A stretch of DNA of 64,000 bases from Paracoccus solventivorans. Lineage in GTDB: Bacteria > Pseudomonadota > Alphaproteobacteria > Rhodobacterales > Rhodobacteraceae. Position numbers and translations under genes: made by a program. Positions 26,268 to 34,517 of this stretch are shown here, piece after piece; the stretch's first letter is position 1, and every line of letters begins with the position of its first letter. Below the pieces are notes generated by a model. The model was not told the origin of the DNA. It made no database searches and was given only the letters and a program-made list of their open reading frames with translations. The DNA lies in NCBI RefSeq assembly GCF_900142875.1, contig NZ_FRCK01000003.1:359938-423937 (forward strand). Reading direction: 5' to 3'.

Positions 26268-27077
26268 ATGCCCGCCCCCCAGAACAATTTCAAATCCCGG
26301 CTTGCCGCAGGCGAGGTGCTGATCGGCGCCTGGCTGGGCCTTGCCGACCCCTATGCCGCCGAGATCGCCGCCACCGCCGGCTTCGACTGGCTGCTGATCG
26401 ACGGCGAGCACGCGCCGAACGACCTGCGCTCGATCCTCGCGCAGCTGAGCGTGGTCGAGGCCTCGGGCAGCAGCCCGGTGGTGCGGCTGCCGATGGGCGA
26501 GGATTGGGCGATCAAGCAGGCGCTGGACCTTGGCGCGCAGTCGCTGCTGATCCCGATGGTGGACAGCGCCGCGCAGGCGCAGGCGCTGGTCCGCGCCGTG
26601 CGCTATCCGCCGCGGGGGATGCGCGGGGTCGGCTCGGCGCTGGCGCGGGCCTCGCGGTTTTCGGGGATCCCCGATTACCTGGCCACGGCCGATGCGCAGA
26701 TCTGGCTGGGGGTGCAGGTGGAGACCCGCGCCGGGCTGGCGGCGCTGGACGAAATCCTGACGGTCGAGGGCGTGGACGGGGTGTTCCTGGGCCCGGCCGA
26801 CCTGTCGGCGGACATGGGGTATCTGGGCCAGCTCGACCACCCCGAGGTGCTGGCGGCGATCTCGGACGCGACAAGGCGGATCGCGGCGGCGGGCAAGGCC
26901 CCCGGCATCATCTGGACCGACGAGCCGAACGCCAGCCGCGCCATCGCCGAGGGCGCACGCTTCGTGGCCACCGCCATCGATGTGATCACCCTCGCCGGGG
27001 CGCTGCGCCGCGCCGCCAGCGCCGGCAAGGCCCTGCGCGAGCGGGTCACTGCTGGCGCGGCACCCGGCCCAGCATGA
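26268..27077 (+). CDS. HpcH/HpaI family aldolase
   Basis: Class II pyruvate aldolase of the HpaI type, which reversibly splits 2-keto-3-deoxy acids or 4-hydroxy-2-oxo acids. In the 269 residues the family pattern is clear: IGAWLGLADPYAAEIAATAG, then LLIDGEHAPNDL with the catalytic region, and the metal-binding QVETRAGLAALDEI and FLGPADLSADMG. The ring-cleavage or sugar substrate cannot be fixed. It is not obviously the malyl-CoA lyase of the ethylmalonyl pathway despite its position after ecm. I choose the ATG at 26268; in-frame ATGs further upstream are in unconserved sequence. Its 3' end overlaps the convergent next gene by 32 bp. Confidence 0.85.
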   Translation: MPAPQNNFKSRLAAGEVLIGAWLGLADPYAAEIAATAGFDWLLIDGEHAPNDLRSILAQLSVVEASGSSPVVRLPMGEDWAIKQALDLGAQSLLIPMVDSAAQAQALVRAVRYPPRGMRGVGSALARASRFSGIPDYLATADAQIWLGVQVETRAGLAALDEILTVEGVDGVFLGPADLSADMGYLGQLDHPEVLAAISDATRRIAAAGKAPGIIWTDEPNASRAIAEGARFVATAIDVITLAGALRRAASAGKALRERVTAGAAPGPA

Positions 27078-27627
27078 AGAACTCCTCGTTCGGGGGGATG
27101 TCCGCCATGTTCGCGATCCGGTTCGACATGCCGAAGAAGGCGGCGATGGCGCCGATGTCCCAGATCTCGTCAGGAGTGAAGCCCGCCTCGATCATGTCCT
27201 CGTAATCGTCCTGGGTGACGTTCTCGGCCTCCATTGCCACCAGCTCGGCATAATCCAGCATGGCGTAATGGCGGTCGCTCAGCGGCGTCTTGCGCCAGTT
27301 GACCGCCAGCCGGTCGGCCAGTTGCGGATCCTTGGCCCGCACCCGCAGGATCGCCCCATGCGCCACCACGCAATACTGGCAGCGGTTCAGCCCGCTGGTG
27401 GCGACCACGATCATCTCGCGCTCGGCCCGCGACAGGCCCTCGTCCTTGTCCATCAGCGCCTCGTGATAGGCGAAGAAGGCCCGGAACTCGGCCGGGCGGT
27501 GCGCCAGCGCCAGGAACACGTTCGGCACGAAGCCGGATTTCTCCTGCACGGCGCGGATCATTTCCTGGATATCGGTGGGCAGGGCGCGCAGATTCGGGAT
27601 GGCAAAGCGGCTGATCGGTGGGTTCAT
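27046..27627 (-). CDS. Peroxidase-related AhpD/carboxymuconolactone-decarboxylase-like protein
   Basis: A 193-residue AhpD-fold protein. The redox motif CQYC with a following histidine (Cys83, Cys86, His90) lies in GLNRCQYCVVAHGAILR, as in alkylhydroperoxidase-like proteins, and the C-terminal part (TPDEIWDIGAIAAFFGMSNR) is typical of the peroxidase-related group. Probably reduces peroxides in the cytoplasm; the electron donor is unknown. It overlaps the 3' end of the convergent aldolase by 32 bp. The ATG at 27627 is the first and fits the family start. Confidence 0.85.
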   Translation of the reverse strand: MNPPISRFAIPNLRALPTDIQEMIRAVQEKSGFVPNVFLALAHRPAEFRAFFAYHEALMDKDEGLSRAEREMIVVATSGLNRCQYCVVAHGAILRVRAKDPQLADRLAVNWRKTPLSDRHYAMLDYAELVAMEAENVTQDDYEDMIEAGFTPDEIWDIGAIAAFFGMSNRIANMADIPPNEEFFMLGRVPRQQ

Positions 27628-27630
27628 GGT

Positions 27631-27687
27631 GTTCTTTCTGGCTCAAATACCCCGGGGGAGCCGCAACGCGGCGGGGGCGGAGCCCCC
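27631..27687 (-). repeat. Interspersed element upstream of AhpD-like gene
   Basis: On the minus strand: GGGGCTCCGCCCCC hairpin, then CCCCGGGGTATTTGAGCCAG with AAAGAAC. It is long-form, with a GC hairpin before the core. A 12-bp tandem duplication (GCCCCCATCTGC at 27682 and 27694) adjoins it. Confidence 0.7.
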
Positions 27688-27756
27688 ATCTGCGCCCCCA
27701 TCTGCGCAGGCAAGGTTGACTCTGGCCCCGCGATCTGAAATGTCCACCCGGATTCC

Positions 27757-27793
27757 CCGGAAGGTCATCCTTCCGGTCCCCGCCTGTTCGGGG
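27757..27793 (+). other. Two adjacent hairpins upstream of ffh
   Basis: CCGGAAGG/CCTTCCGG with a TCAT loop (27757-27776) and CCCCG/CGGGG with a CCTGTT loop (27778-27793). They lie 74 bp before the ffh ATG and could form a structured leader. No T-tract, so not intrinsic terminators. Confidence 0.45.
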
Positions 27794-27866
27794 ATCGCCC
27801 CCCGTCAGCGCGGATGCGCCCACGGGGGCCATACTGGTTTTGATGCGGCGATAGCCGGAGGTCGCG

Positions 27867-29363
27867 ATGTTCGAGAGCCTTTCTGACCGTCTTGGCGGCG
27901 TCTTCGACCGCCTGACCCGGCAGGGCGCCCTGACCGAGGATGACGTCACCGCCGCCATGCGCGAGGTGCGCCAGGCGCTGCTGGACGCCGACGTCTCGCT
28001 GCCGGTGGTGCGCAGCTTCGTGCGCGCGGTCACCGCCAAGGCCACCGGGGCCGCGGTCACCAAGTCGATCACCCCCGGCCAGCAGGTGGTCAAGATCGTC
28101 CATGACGAGCTGATCCGCACCCTGCAGGGCGACGACGCCCCCGACACGCTGAAGATCGACACGCCCCCCGCGCCGATCCTGATGGTGGGTCTGCAGGGCT
28201 CGGGGAAGACCACCACCACCGCCAAGCTCGCCAAGCGCCTGACCGAGCGCGAGAAAAAGCGCGTGCTGATTGCCAGCCTCGACACCAACCGCCCCGCCGC
28301 GATGGAGCAGCTGGCGATCCTGGGCCAGCAGATCGGCGTCGACACGCTGCCGATCGTGCCGGGCGAAAATGCCGTCCAGATCGCGCGCCGTGCGCGTCAG
28401 CAGGCGAGCTTCGGCGGCTATGACGTCTACATGCTCGACACCGCCGGGCGGCTGCATATCGACCAGGTGCTGATGGATGAGGTGCAGGCCGTCCGCGACG
28501 TGGTGAACCCGCGCGAGACGCTGCTGGTCGTCGATGGGCTGACCGGGCAGGATGCGGTGAACGTCGCGACCGAGTTCGATGCCAAGGTCGGCGTGTCCGG
28601 CGTGGTGCTGACCCGGATGGACGGCGACGGCCGCGGCGGCGCGGCGCTGTCGATGCGCCAGATCACCGGCAAGCCGATCCGCTTCGTCGGGCTTGGCGAA
28701 AAGATGGACGCGCTGGAAAGCTTCGATGCCGAGCGGGTCGCGGGCCGCATCCTCGGCATGGGCGACATCGTGGCGCTGGTCGAGAAAGCGCAGCAGGTGC
28801 TCGAGGTCGAGCAGGCCGAGCGCATGATGAAGCGGTTTGCCAAGGGTCTGTTCAACATGAACGACCTGCGCAACCAGCTGGAGCAGATGCAGAAGATGGG
28901 CGGGATGCAGTCCATCATGGGCATGATGCCCGGCATGGGGAAGATGGCGAAACAGGCCGAGGCGGCGGGGATCGACGATACCATGCTGCGCCGGCAGATC
29001 GCGCTGATCAACTCGATGACCAAGAAGGAACGCGCCAACCCCGAGCTGCTGCAGGCCAGCCGCAAGAAGCGCATCGCTGCCGGTGCGGGCATGGAGGTGG
29101 CCGAGCTGAACAAGCTGCTGAAGATGCAGCGGCAGATGGCCGACACCATGAAAAAGGTCAGCAAGATGGGCAAGGGCGCGATGCTGAAACAGGCGATGCG
29201 CGCCATGTCCGGCAAGGGCGGCGGGCTGCCCGATCTGGCCGAGGCCGATCCGGCCAAGATGGCCGAGGCCGCGAAGATGCTGCAGGACCCGCGGGGCCTG
29301 GGCGGGCAGCTGGGCGGCATGAACCTGCCGGGTGGGCTCTCGGGGCTGTTCGGCAAGAAATGA
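27867..29363 (+). CDS. ffh: Signal recognition particle protein Ffh
   Basis: GTPase that binds SRP RNA and signal peptides and delivers ribosomes to FtsY at the membrane. The 498 residues show the N domain (about 1-90), the G domain with GLQGSGKTTTTAKLA at about 107-121 and MLDTAGRLHID at about 189-199, and the methionine-rich M domain from about 320 (MQKMGGMQSIMGMMPGMGKM). The tail is Gly-rich and ends GLFGKK. First gene of a run with chorismate mutase and the rpsP-rimM-trmD-rplS genes, as in other Rhodobacterales. Confidence 0.98.
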   Translation: MFESLSDRLGGVFDRLTRQGALTEDDVTAAMREVRQALLDADVSLPVVRSFVRAVTAKATGAAVTKSITPGQQVVKIVHDELIRTLQGDDAPDTLKIDTPPAPILMVGLQGSGKTTTTAKLAKRLTEREKKRVLIASLDTNRPAAMEQLAILGQQIGVDTLPIVPGENAVQIARRARQQASFGGYDVYMLDTAGRLHIDQVLMDEVQAVRDVVNPRETLLVVDGLTGQDAVNVATEFDAKVGVSGVVLTRMDGDGRGGAALSMRQITGKPIRFVGLGEKMDALESFDAERVAGRILGMGDIVALVEKAQQVLEVEQAERMMKRFAKGLFNMNDLRNQLEQMQKMGGMQSIMGMMPGMGKMAKQAEAAGIDDTMLRRQIALINSMTKKERANPELLQASRKKRIAAGAGMEVAELNKLLKMQRQMADTMKKVSKMGKGAMLKQAMRAMSGKGGGLPDLAEADPAKMAEAAKMLQDPRGLGGQLGGMNLPGGLSGLFGKK

Positions 29364-29411
29364 CCGCCCGCCCCATGACCGCGCAATCCGCAACCGCAAG
29401 AGAGCCCCTGG

Positions 29412-29708
29412 ATGAGTGACGCCCAGAACCGCGCCGCCGCCCTGCTGCGGGAACATCGCGCCAGCATCGACCGGCTGGATGCGATCCTGGTCTATACGCT
29501 GGCCGAGCGGTTCCAGCACACGCAATCGGTCGGCCGGCTCAAGGCCGAACATGATCTTCCGCCCTCGGACCCTGCGCGCGAGGCGCAGCAGATCGAGCGG
29601 CTGGAACGGCTGGCGCGCGAGGCCGATCTCGACCCCGAGTTCGCGCGCAAGTTCCTCAACTTCGTGATCGCCGAGGTGATCCGGCACCACGAGATCCTTC
29701 AGTCCTGA
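29412..29708 (+). CDS. Chorismate mutase (AroQ type)
   Basis: Monofunctional all-helical chorismate mutase of 98 residues converting chorismate to prephenate for Phe and Tyr synthesis. The AroQ pattern is visible: SIDRLDAILVYTLAERFQHT with the conserved Arg and Asp, then SVGRLKAEHDLPPSDP and the helix QQIERLERLAREA. It lies 48 bp after ffh and 48 bp before rpsP, an arrangement seen in related genomes. No signal peptide, so cytoplasmic. Confidence 0.9.
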   Translation: MSDAQNRAAALLREHRASIDRLDAILVYTLAERFQHTQSVGRLKAEHDLPPSDPAREAQQIERLERLAREADLDPEFARKFLNFVIAEVIRHHEILQS

Positions 29709-29756
29709 GGCGCGCCCGCGCGTCGCAACACGCCATTTCCAAAGGAGAACAACCAA

Positions 29757-30167
29757 ATGGCCATGAAAATCCGTCTCGCCCGTGGCGGGTCCAAGAAACG
29801 CCCCCATTACGCCATCGTGGCCTCGGATTCGCGGATGCCGCGCGACGGCCGCTTCCTGGAAAAGCTGGGCGTCTACAACCCGCTGCTGCCCAAGGATTCG
29901 GAAGACCGCGTCAAGATCGACCTTGACCGGGTGCAGTACTGGCTGAGCCACGGCGCGCAGCCGACCGACCGGGTGGCGCGCTTCCTGGAAGCCGCCGGCG
30001 TGAAGGAAAAGACCGAGCGCCAGAACCTGAAGAAGGGCGAGCCGGGCAAGGCCGCGAAAGAGCGCGCGCAGAAGCGCCTCGACCGCGAAGAGGCCGCCCG
30101 CGCCGCCGCCGAGGAAGCCAAGGCCGCCCCGGCCGAAGCTCCGGCCGAGGAAGCCGCGAGCGAATGA
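29757..30167 (+). CDS. rpsP: 30S ribosomal protein S16
   Basis: S16 is needed for 30S assembly. The conserved core spans about residues 1-80 ([20 protein letters not shown], then [14 protein letters not shown]). The remaining 55 residues are an Ala/Glu/Lys-rich tail not found in E. coli S16; such extensions are common in alphaproteobacteria. GGAG lies nine bases before the ATG at 29757; a second ATG two codons later is less well spaced. Start of the rpsP-rimM-trmD-rplS operon. Confidence 0.97.
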   Translation: MAMKIRLARGGSKKRPHYAIVASDSRMPRDGRFLEKLGVYNPLLPKDSEDRVKIDLDRVQYWLSHGAQPTDRVARFLEAAGVKEKTERQNLKKGEPGKAAKERAQKRLDREEAARAAAEEAKAAPAEAPAEEAASE

Positions 30168-30227
30168 TCCCTGGCTGCGGCGGGGCAGGGTCCCGCCGCA
30201 GCCCGTCTGTCCAGCGAAAGGCCGCCC

Positions 30228-30740
30228 ATGACCGAAGGCGCCAAGGCTGAAACTGTCTGCGTCGGCGCCATCGCCGGCGCTTTCGGCGTTCGTGGCGAGG
30301 TGCGGCTGAAAAGCTTCTGCACCACCGCCGAGGACATCGCCACCTATGGCCCGCTTGCGACCGAGGACGGCACGCGCCGCTTCACGGTGCGGCTGACCCG
30401 CCCGGTCACCGGCGGGCTGGCCGCGCGGCTGTCCGGGCTCGAGACCCGCGAGCAGGCCGAGGCGCTGAAGGGCGCGACGCTGTGGGCCGACCGGGCGGCG
30501 CTGCCGGCGCTGCCCGAGGATGAATTCTACCATGCCGACCTGATCGGGCTCGAGGTGGTGGACCCCGGCGGCGCGGTGCTGGGGCGGGTGCGCGCGATCC
30601 ACGACCACGGCGCCGGCGATATCCTGGACGTGCAGGGGCCGGGGGGCGCGCTGCTAATCCCCTTTACCCGCGCGGCGGTGCCGACCGTGGATGTCGCGGC
30701 CGGGCGCATCGTCGCCGATCCGCCGGACAGCGATGAATAG
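30228..30740 (+). CDS. rimM: Ribosome maturation factor RimM
   Basis: Binds S19 and the 30S head during maturation. The 170 residues include the N-terminal RimM barrel ([20 protein letters not shown]) and the C-terminal PRC-barrel region ([17 protein letters not shown], then [17 protein letters not shown]). The ATG at 30228 has GAAAGG upstream. Its end overlaps trmD by 8 bp, so the two are coupled. Confidence 0.95.
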   Translation: MTEGAKAETVCVGAIAGAFGVRGEVRLKSFCTTAEDIATYGPLATEDGTRRFTVRLTRPVTGGLAARLSGLETREQAEALKGATLWADRAALPALPEDEFYHADLIGLEVVDPGGAVLGRVRAIHDHGAGDILDVQGPGGALLIPFTRAAVPTVDVAAGRIVADPPDSDE

Positions 30741-31536
30741 CCCCGCGCCTGCGGCCCCCTGGACCGCGCAGATCGTCACCCTGTTCCCCGAGGCGTTTCC
30801 CGGCACGCTGGGCCTGTCGCTGACCGGCCGCGCGCTGGCCGACGGGATCTGGGCGCTGCGCACCATCCAGCTGCGCGATTTCGGCCTGGGCCGGCATCGC
30901 AATGTGGACGACACGCCCGCCGGCGGCGGCGCCGGGCTGGTGATCCGCCCCGATGTGCTGGGCCCCGCGCTGCAGGCGGCGAAAGCCGCCGCACCGGAAC
31001 TGCCGGTGGTCTATCTGTCGCCCCGCGGCCGCCCGCTGACCCAGGCGCTGGCGCGCGAGTTGGCGCAGGGCCCCGGCGTTACGCTGATCTGCGGCCGGTT
31101 CGAGGGGGTGGACCAGCGGGTGCTGGACGCCCATGACGTCACGGAAATCAGCATCGGCGATTACGTCCTGACCGGGGGCGAGATCGCCGCTCAGGTCTTG
31201 ATCGACGCGACGGTCCGCCTTATACCGCGCGTGCTGGGGAATCAGGATTCTCTGGCCGAGGAATCCTTTGCCCACGGCCTGCTTGAACACCCGCAATACA
31301 CGAAACCCGCCGAATGGGAGGGTCGCAGGGTCCCCGACGTGCTGTTGTCGGGCAATCACGCGGCAATCTCGCGCTGGCGGGAAGAACAGGCCGAAAGCCT
31401 GACCAAGCAACGCCGCCCCGACCTGTGGCGGGCATATGCCGGACGGCATGTGGACCCGGACCGAAGGACGCAGCTCTCGGGCGCATCAGACCAATCGCGG
31501 GACCGCCGCGAGCATGACAAGGACGAAATGCGATGA
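30733..31536 (+). CDS. trmD: tRNA (guanine37-N1)-methyltransferase TrmD
   Basis: SPOUT methyltransferase that makes m1G37 and prevents frameshifting. The 267 residues contain the trefoil-knot motifs [22 protein letters not shown] and [13 protein letters not shown] in order. The ATG at 30733 overlaps the rimM end by 8 bp. The C-terminal tail after residue 235 is Arg/Asp-rich and not conserved. Its stop overlaps rplS by 4 bp. Confidence 0.97.
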   Translation: MNSPAPAAPWTAQIVTLFPEAFPGTLGLSLTGRALADGIWALRTIQLRDFGLGRHRNVDDTPAGGGAGLVIRPDVLGPALQAAKAAAPELPVVYLSPRGRPLTQALARELAQGPGVTLICGRFEGVDQRVLDAHDVTEISIGDYVLTGGEIAAQVLIDATVRLIPRVLGNQDSLAEESFAHGLLEHPQYTKPAEWEGRRVPDVLLSGNHAAISRWREEQAESLTKQRRPDLWRAYAGRHVDPDRRTQLSGASDQSRDRREHDKDEMR

Positions 31537-31925
31537 ACCTGATCGCCCAGCTGGAAGCCGAGCAGATCGCCGCTCTCGGCAAGACCATCCCCGATTTCAA
31601 GGCCGGCGACACCGTGCGCGTCGGCTACAAGGTGACCGAGGGCACCCGTACCCGCGTGCAGATGTACGAAGGCGTCTGCATCAGCCGCCGCGGCGGCGAC
31701 ACGCTGGCCGCCTCGTTCACCGTGCGCAAGATCTCGTTCGGCGAAGGGGTCGAGCGGGTGTTCCCGCTGTATTCGACCAACGTCGAATCGATCGAGGTCG
31801 TCCGCCGTGGCCGCGTCCGCCGCGCCAAGCTGTACTACCTGCGCGAGCGCCGCGGCAAATCCGCCCGTATCGCCGAGATGTCCAACTACAAGCCGAAGGC
31901 CGCCAAGGCCGACGCCCAAGCCTGA
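31533..31925 (+). CDS. rplS: 50S ribosomal protein L19
   Basis: L19 sits at the 30S-50S interface. The 130 residues match the family: [33 protein letters not shown], and the C-terminal [20 protein letters not shown]. The ATGA overlap with trmD indicates coupling. Followed by rpmE after 11 bp. Confidence 0.98.
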   Translation: MNLIAQLEAEQIAALGKTIPDFKAGDTVRVGYKVTEGTRTRVQMYEGVCISRRGGDTLAASFTVRKISFGEGVERVFPLYSTNVESIEVVRRGRVRRAKLYYLRERRGKSARIAEMSNYKPKAAKADAQA

Positions 31926-31936
31926 GGTCGCGCGCC

Positions 31937-32158
31937 ATGAAAGCCGAAATCCACCCCGCCTATCACATGATCACCGTCAAGATGACCGACGGGACCACCT
32001 ATCAGACCCGCTCGACCTGGGGCAAAGAGGGCGACACGATGTCGCTGGACATCGATCCGACCTCGCACCCCGCCTGGACCGGCGGCTCGGCCAAGCTGAT
32101 GGACACCGGGGGGCGCGTCTCGCGCTTCAAGAACAAATACGCCGGTCTGGGCTTCTGA
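31937..32158 (+). CDS. rpmE: 50S ribosomal protein L31
   Basis: L31 bridges the 30S and 50S subunits. The 73 residues begin [20 protein letters not shown] and end with [10 protein letters not shown]. There are no cysteines in the zinc-binding positions, so this is the zinc-free form. Last gene of the ribosomal run; a terminator follows 24 bp later. Confidence 0.96.
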   Translation: MKAEIHPAYHMITVKMTDGTTYQTRSTWGKEGDTMSLDIDPTSHPAWTGGSAKLMDTGGRVSRFKNKYAGLGF

Positions 32159-32181
32159 TCCCGACTGTTGCAGGAAAAGCG

Positions 32182-32207
32182 ACGCCGCCCTTGCCGGGCG
32201 GCGTTTT
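32182..32207 (+). terminator. Intrinsic terminator after rpmE
   Basis: ACGCCGCCC/GGGCGGCGT stem of nine pairs, TTGCC loop, then TTT. Ends the rpsP-to-rpmE transcript. Confidence 0.9.
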
Positions 32208-32236
32208 GCATTGGTTTTTCGAGACATTCTCGCGGG

Positions 32237-32245
32237 TTGTCCACA
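32237..32245 (+). promoter_or_regulatory. Single DnaA-box-like site upstream of mipZ
   Basis: TTGTCCACA differs at one base from the consensus TTATCCACA. It lies 72 bp before the mipZ GTG. A single site may be chance. Confidence 0.3.
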
Positions 32246-32316
32246 GCTCAATCGCGGCGCGGCCATGACTCGGGGGCGCGCAGCCGCTAGATTGCGCCGG
32301 CAAGCGGAGGCGATTC

Positions 32317-33096
32317 GTGGCGCATATCATCGTCGTCGGCAATGAAAAGGGCGGGTCGGGGAAATCCACGACCTCGATGCATATCGCGACCGCGCTGGCC
32401 CGGATGGGGCACCGCGTCGGTGCGCTGGACCTGGATGTGCGCCAGCGCAGCTTCGGCCGCTATCTGGAAAACCGCATGGCGTTCCTGGCGCGCGAGGGGA
32501 TCGCGCTGCCCACCCCCACGCTGGGCGAACTGCCCCGCGACGTCGAGGGCGTGGACCCGCTGTCGGCGGCGGTGGGGGCGCTGGACCCCGAACATGACTT
32601 CATCGTGATCGACTGCCCCGGCTCGCATACGAAGCTCAGCCAGATGGCGCATACGCTGGCCGACACGCTGGTCACCCCGATGAACGACAGCTTCATCGAC
32701 TTTGACCTGCTGGCGCGGATGTCGCCCGAGGGCGAGGTGCTGGGGCCCTCGATCTATTCGGAAATGGTCTGGTCGGCGCGGCAGCTGCGCGGGCAGGCGG
32801 GGGCCGGGCCGATCGACTGGGTGGTGCTGCGCAACCGGCTGGGCACCACCGAAATGCACAACAAACGCCGGGTCGGAGAGGCGCTGACCCGGCTGTCGCG
32901 CCGCATCGGCTTCCGCGTCGCGGCGGGGTTCGCCGAGCGGGTGATCTACCGCGAGCTGTTTCCCCGCGGGCTGACCCTGCTGGACCTGCGCGACATCGGC
33001 ACCCAGCAGCTGTCGATGTCGAACATCGCCGCCCGGCAGGAACTGCGCGACCTGTTGGCGGAATTGCGCCTGCCGGGCGTCAAGGTGCAAGTCTAG
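32317..33096 (+). CDS. mipZ: Division-plane positioning ATPase MipZ
   Basis: ParA-like ATPase that forms a gradient from the chromosomal origin and inhibits FtsZ away from midcell. The 259 residues carry the deviant Walker A NEKGGSGKSTTSMHIATALA at residues 9-28, with the signature lysine at 11, then ALDLDVRQRSFGRYLENR and the Walker B-like FIVIDCPGSHTKLSQ. These segments are distinctive for MipZ rather than ParA. GTG start at 32317 with GCGGAGG six bases upstream. Monocistronic between the rpmE terminator and the RND genes. Confidence 0.9.
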   Translation: MAHIIVVGNEKGGSGKSTTSMHIATALARMGHRVGALDLDVRQRSFGRYLENRMAFLAREGIALPTPTLGELPRDVEGVDPLSAAVGALDPEHDFIVIDCPGSHTKLSQMAHTLADTLVTPMNDSFIDFDLLARMSPEGEVLGPSIYSEMVWSARQLRGQAGAGPIDWVVLRNRLGTTEMHNKRRVGEALTRLSRRIGFRVAAGFAERVIYRELFPRGLTLLDLRDIGTQQLSMSNIAARQELRDLLAELRLPGVKVQV

Positions 33097-33203
33097 CCGC
33101 GCCCCCGGCGCAGCTCACGGCGCCGATCACCGGCTTGCCATGGCACGTTGTCGCAGCCGGCGGCGTTGCTTATGTGGCAGCGATGTTATCAGGGCCTTTG
33201 ACC

Positions 33204-34517
33204 ATGCGGCGCTTTTCCTTTTTCTTGACGCTGGCCCTGCTGGGGCCGGGGACGGCGCTGGCCATGGGTGACCCCCCGCCCGCACCCCCCGCGGCCGAGG
33301 CGACCGCCCCCACCGTCACCGTCGCCCCCGCCGTGCGGGCCGAGGTGCAGGCGCGGGTGCCGCTGTCGGGCACGCTGGTCGCGCGCGAGGTGGTGCAGGT
33401 CACCCCCCGCATCGAGGGGCAGGAGATCCTGACCCTTGGCGCCGAGCCCGGCGACCGGGTGGAGCAGGGGCAGGAGCTTGCGCTGCTGTCCGACGTGACG
33501 CTCAGGGCGCAGCTGGCGCAGGCCGACGCGGAACTGCAGCGCGCCACCGCGGGGGTGGCGCAGGCGGAAAGCCAGATCGCCAGCAACGAGGCCGCGCTGA
33601 CCCAGGCCGTGGCCGCGCTGGAACGCGCCCGCAGCCTGCGGCAGTCGGGCAGCGGCACCCAGGCGGCGCTGGATCAGGCCATCGCGGCCGAGGCCGGCGC
33701 CCGCGCCGCCGCCATCAGCTCGCGCGAGGGGCTGGCGGTCGCCCGCGCCGCCGCGGCGCAGGCCCGCGCCGCCCGCGACATCGCCCAGATCAACGTCGAC
33801 CGCACCCGCATCACCGCCCCGGTGGCGGGCCGCGTCTCCAGCCGCAATGCGCAGATCGGCGCGATCGCCACCGCCAGCGCCGGGCCGATGTTCACCCTGA
33901 TCGCCGACGGCTCGATCGAGTTCGAGGGCGAGGTGATCGAGACCGCGCTGCCCGCGCTGCGCCTCGGCCAGGCGGCCGAGCTGGACGTGGCCGGCGTCGG
34001 CCGCATCACCGGGCGGGTGCGGCAACTGCCCGCCGCGGTCGATGCCACCACAAGGCTGGGGCTGGTCCGGGTCGAGCTGCCCGCGGATGAGCGGCTGCTG
34101 ATCGGGCTGTTCGTCAGCGGCGACATCGTCACCGAGCGGCGCGAGGCGGTGACCGTCCCCGCCACCGCGGTGCTGGCCGACGCCTCGGGCGAGCGGGTGC
34201 AGGTGGTCGAGGGCGGCGTCGTGGAAACCCGCGCCGTGCGCGCCGGGCTGCTGTGGCAGGGCCAGCGCGAGATCGCCGAAGGGCTGGCCGCGGGCGAGAC
34301 CGTGATCGCCCGCGCCGGCGCGTTCTTCCGCAGCGGCGACCGGGTGAGCGCCACGACCGAGCCGCAGGATGCGCCCCCCGACGGGGCCATGGCGGACAAT
34401 CCCGGCCAGACCCGGCCCGCCGCCGCTTCCGGGACCCCGGGGGAGCAGGCTTCCACCGCCTCGGAAGCCGCGGCGCCCCTTGCCGCGCAGGCGGCCGAGA
34501 CCGGGGCGCGGCCATGA
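33204..34517 (+). CDS. RND efflux periplasmic adaptor (membrane fusion protein)
   Basis: Periplasmic adaptor of an RND pump, linking the inner-membrane transporter to an outer-membrane channel. A signal peptide (MRRFSFFLTLALLGPGTALA) precedes a lipoyl-like/barrel region (PRIEGQEILTLGAEPGDRVE), a long alanine-rich alpha-hairpin at about residues 95-175, and the second lipoyl half INVDRTRITAPVAGRVSSRN. The last 60 residues are a low-complexity Ala/Thr/Pro tail. I chose the ATG at 33204 to give a normal signal peptide; in-frame starts lie upstream. Its stop overlaps the transporter start (ATGA). No outer-membrane channel gene is adjacent. Confidence 0.9.
   Translation: MRRFSFFLTLALLGPGTALAMGDPPPAPPAAEATAPTVTVAPAVRAEVQARVPLSGTLVAREVVQVTPRIEGQEILTLGAEPGDRVEQGQELALLSDVTLRAQLAQADAELQRATAGVAQAESQIASNEAALTQAVAALERARSLRQSGSGTQAALDQAIAAEAGARAAAISSREGLAVARAAAAQARAARDIAQINVDRTRITAPVAGRVSSRNAQIGAIATASAGPMFTLIADGSIEFEGEVIETALPALRLGQAAELDVAGVGRITGRVRQLPAAVDATTRLGLVRVELPADERLLIGLFVSGDIVTERREAVTVPATAVLADASGERVQVVEGGVVETRAVRAGLLWQGQREIAEGLAAGETVIARAGAFFRSGDRVSATTEPQDAPPDGAMADNPGQTRPAAASGTPGEQASTASEAAAPLAAQAAETGARP

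Noticed and set aside
27757..27793. SRP RNA or other ncRNA gene upstream of ffh
   Set aside because: The hairpins lack the conserved SRP tetraloop and asymmetric loop motif.
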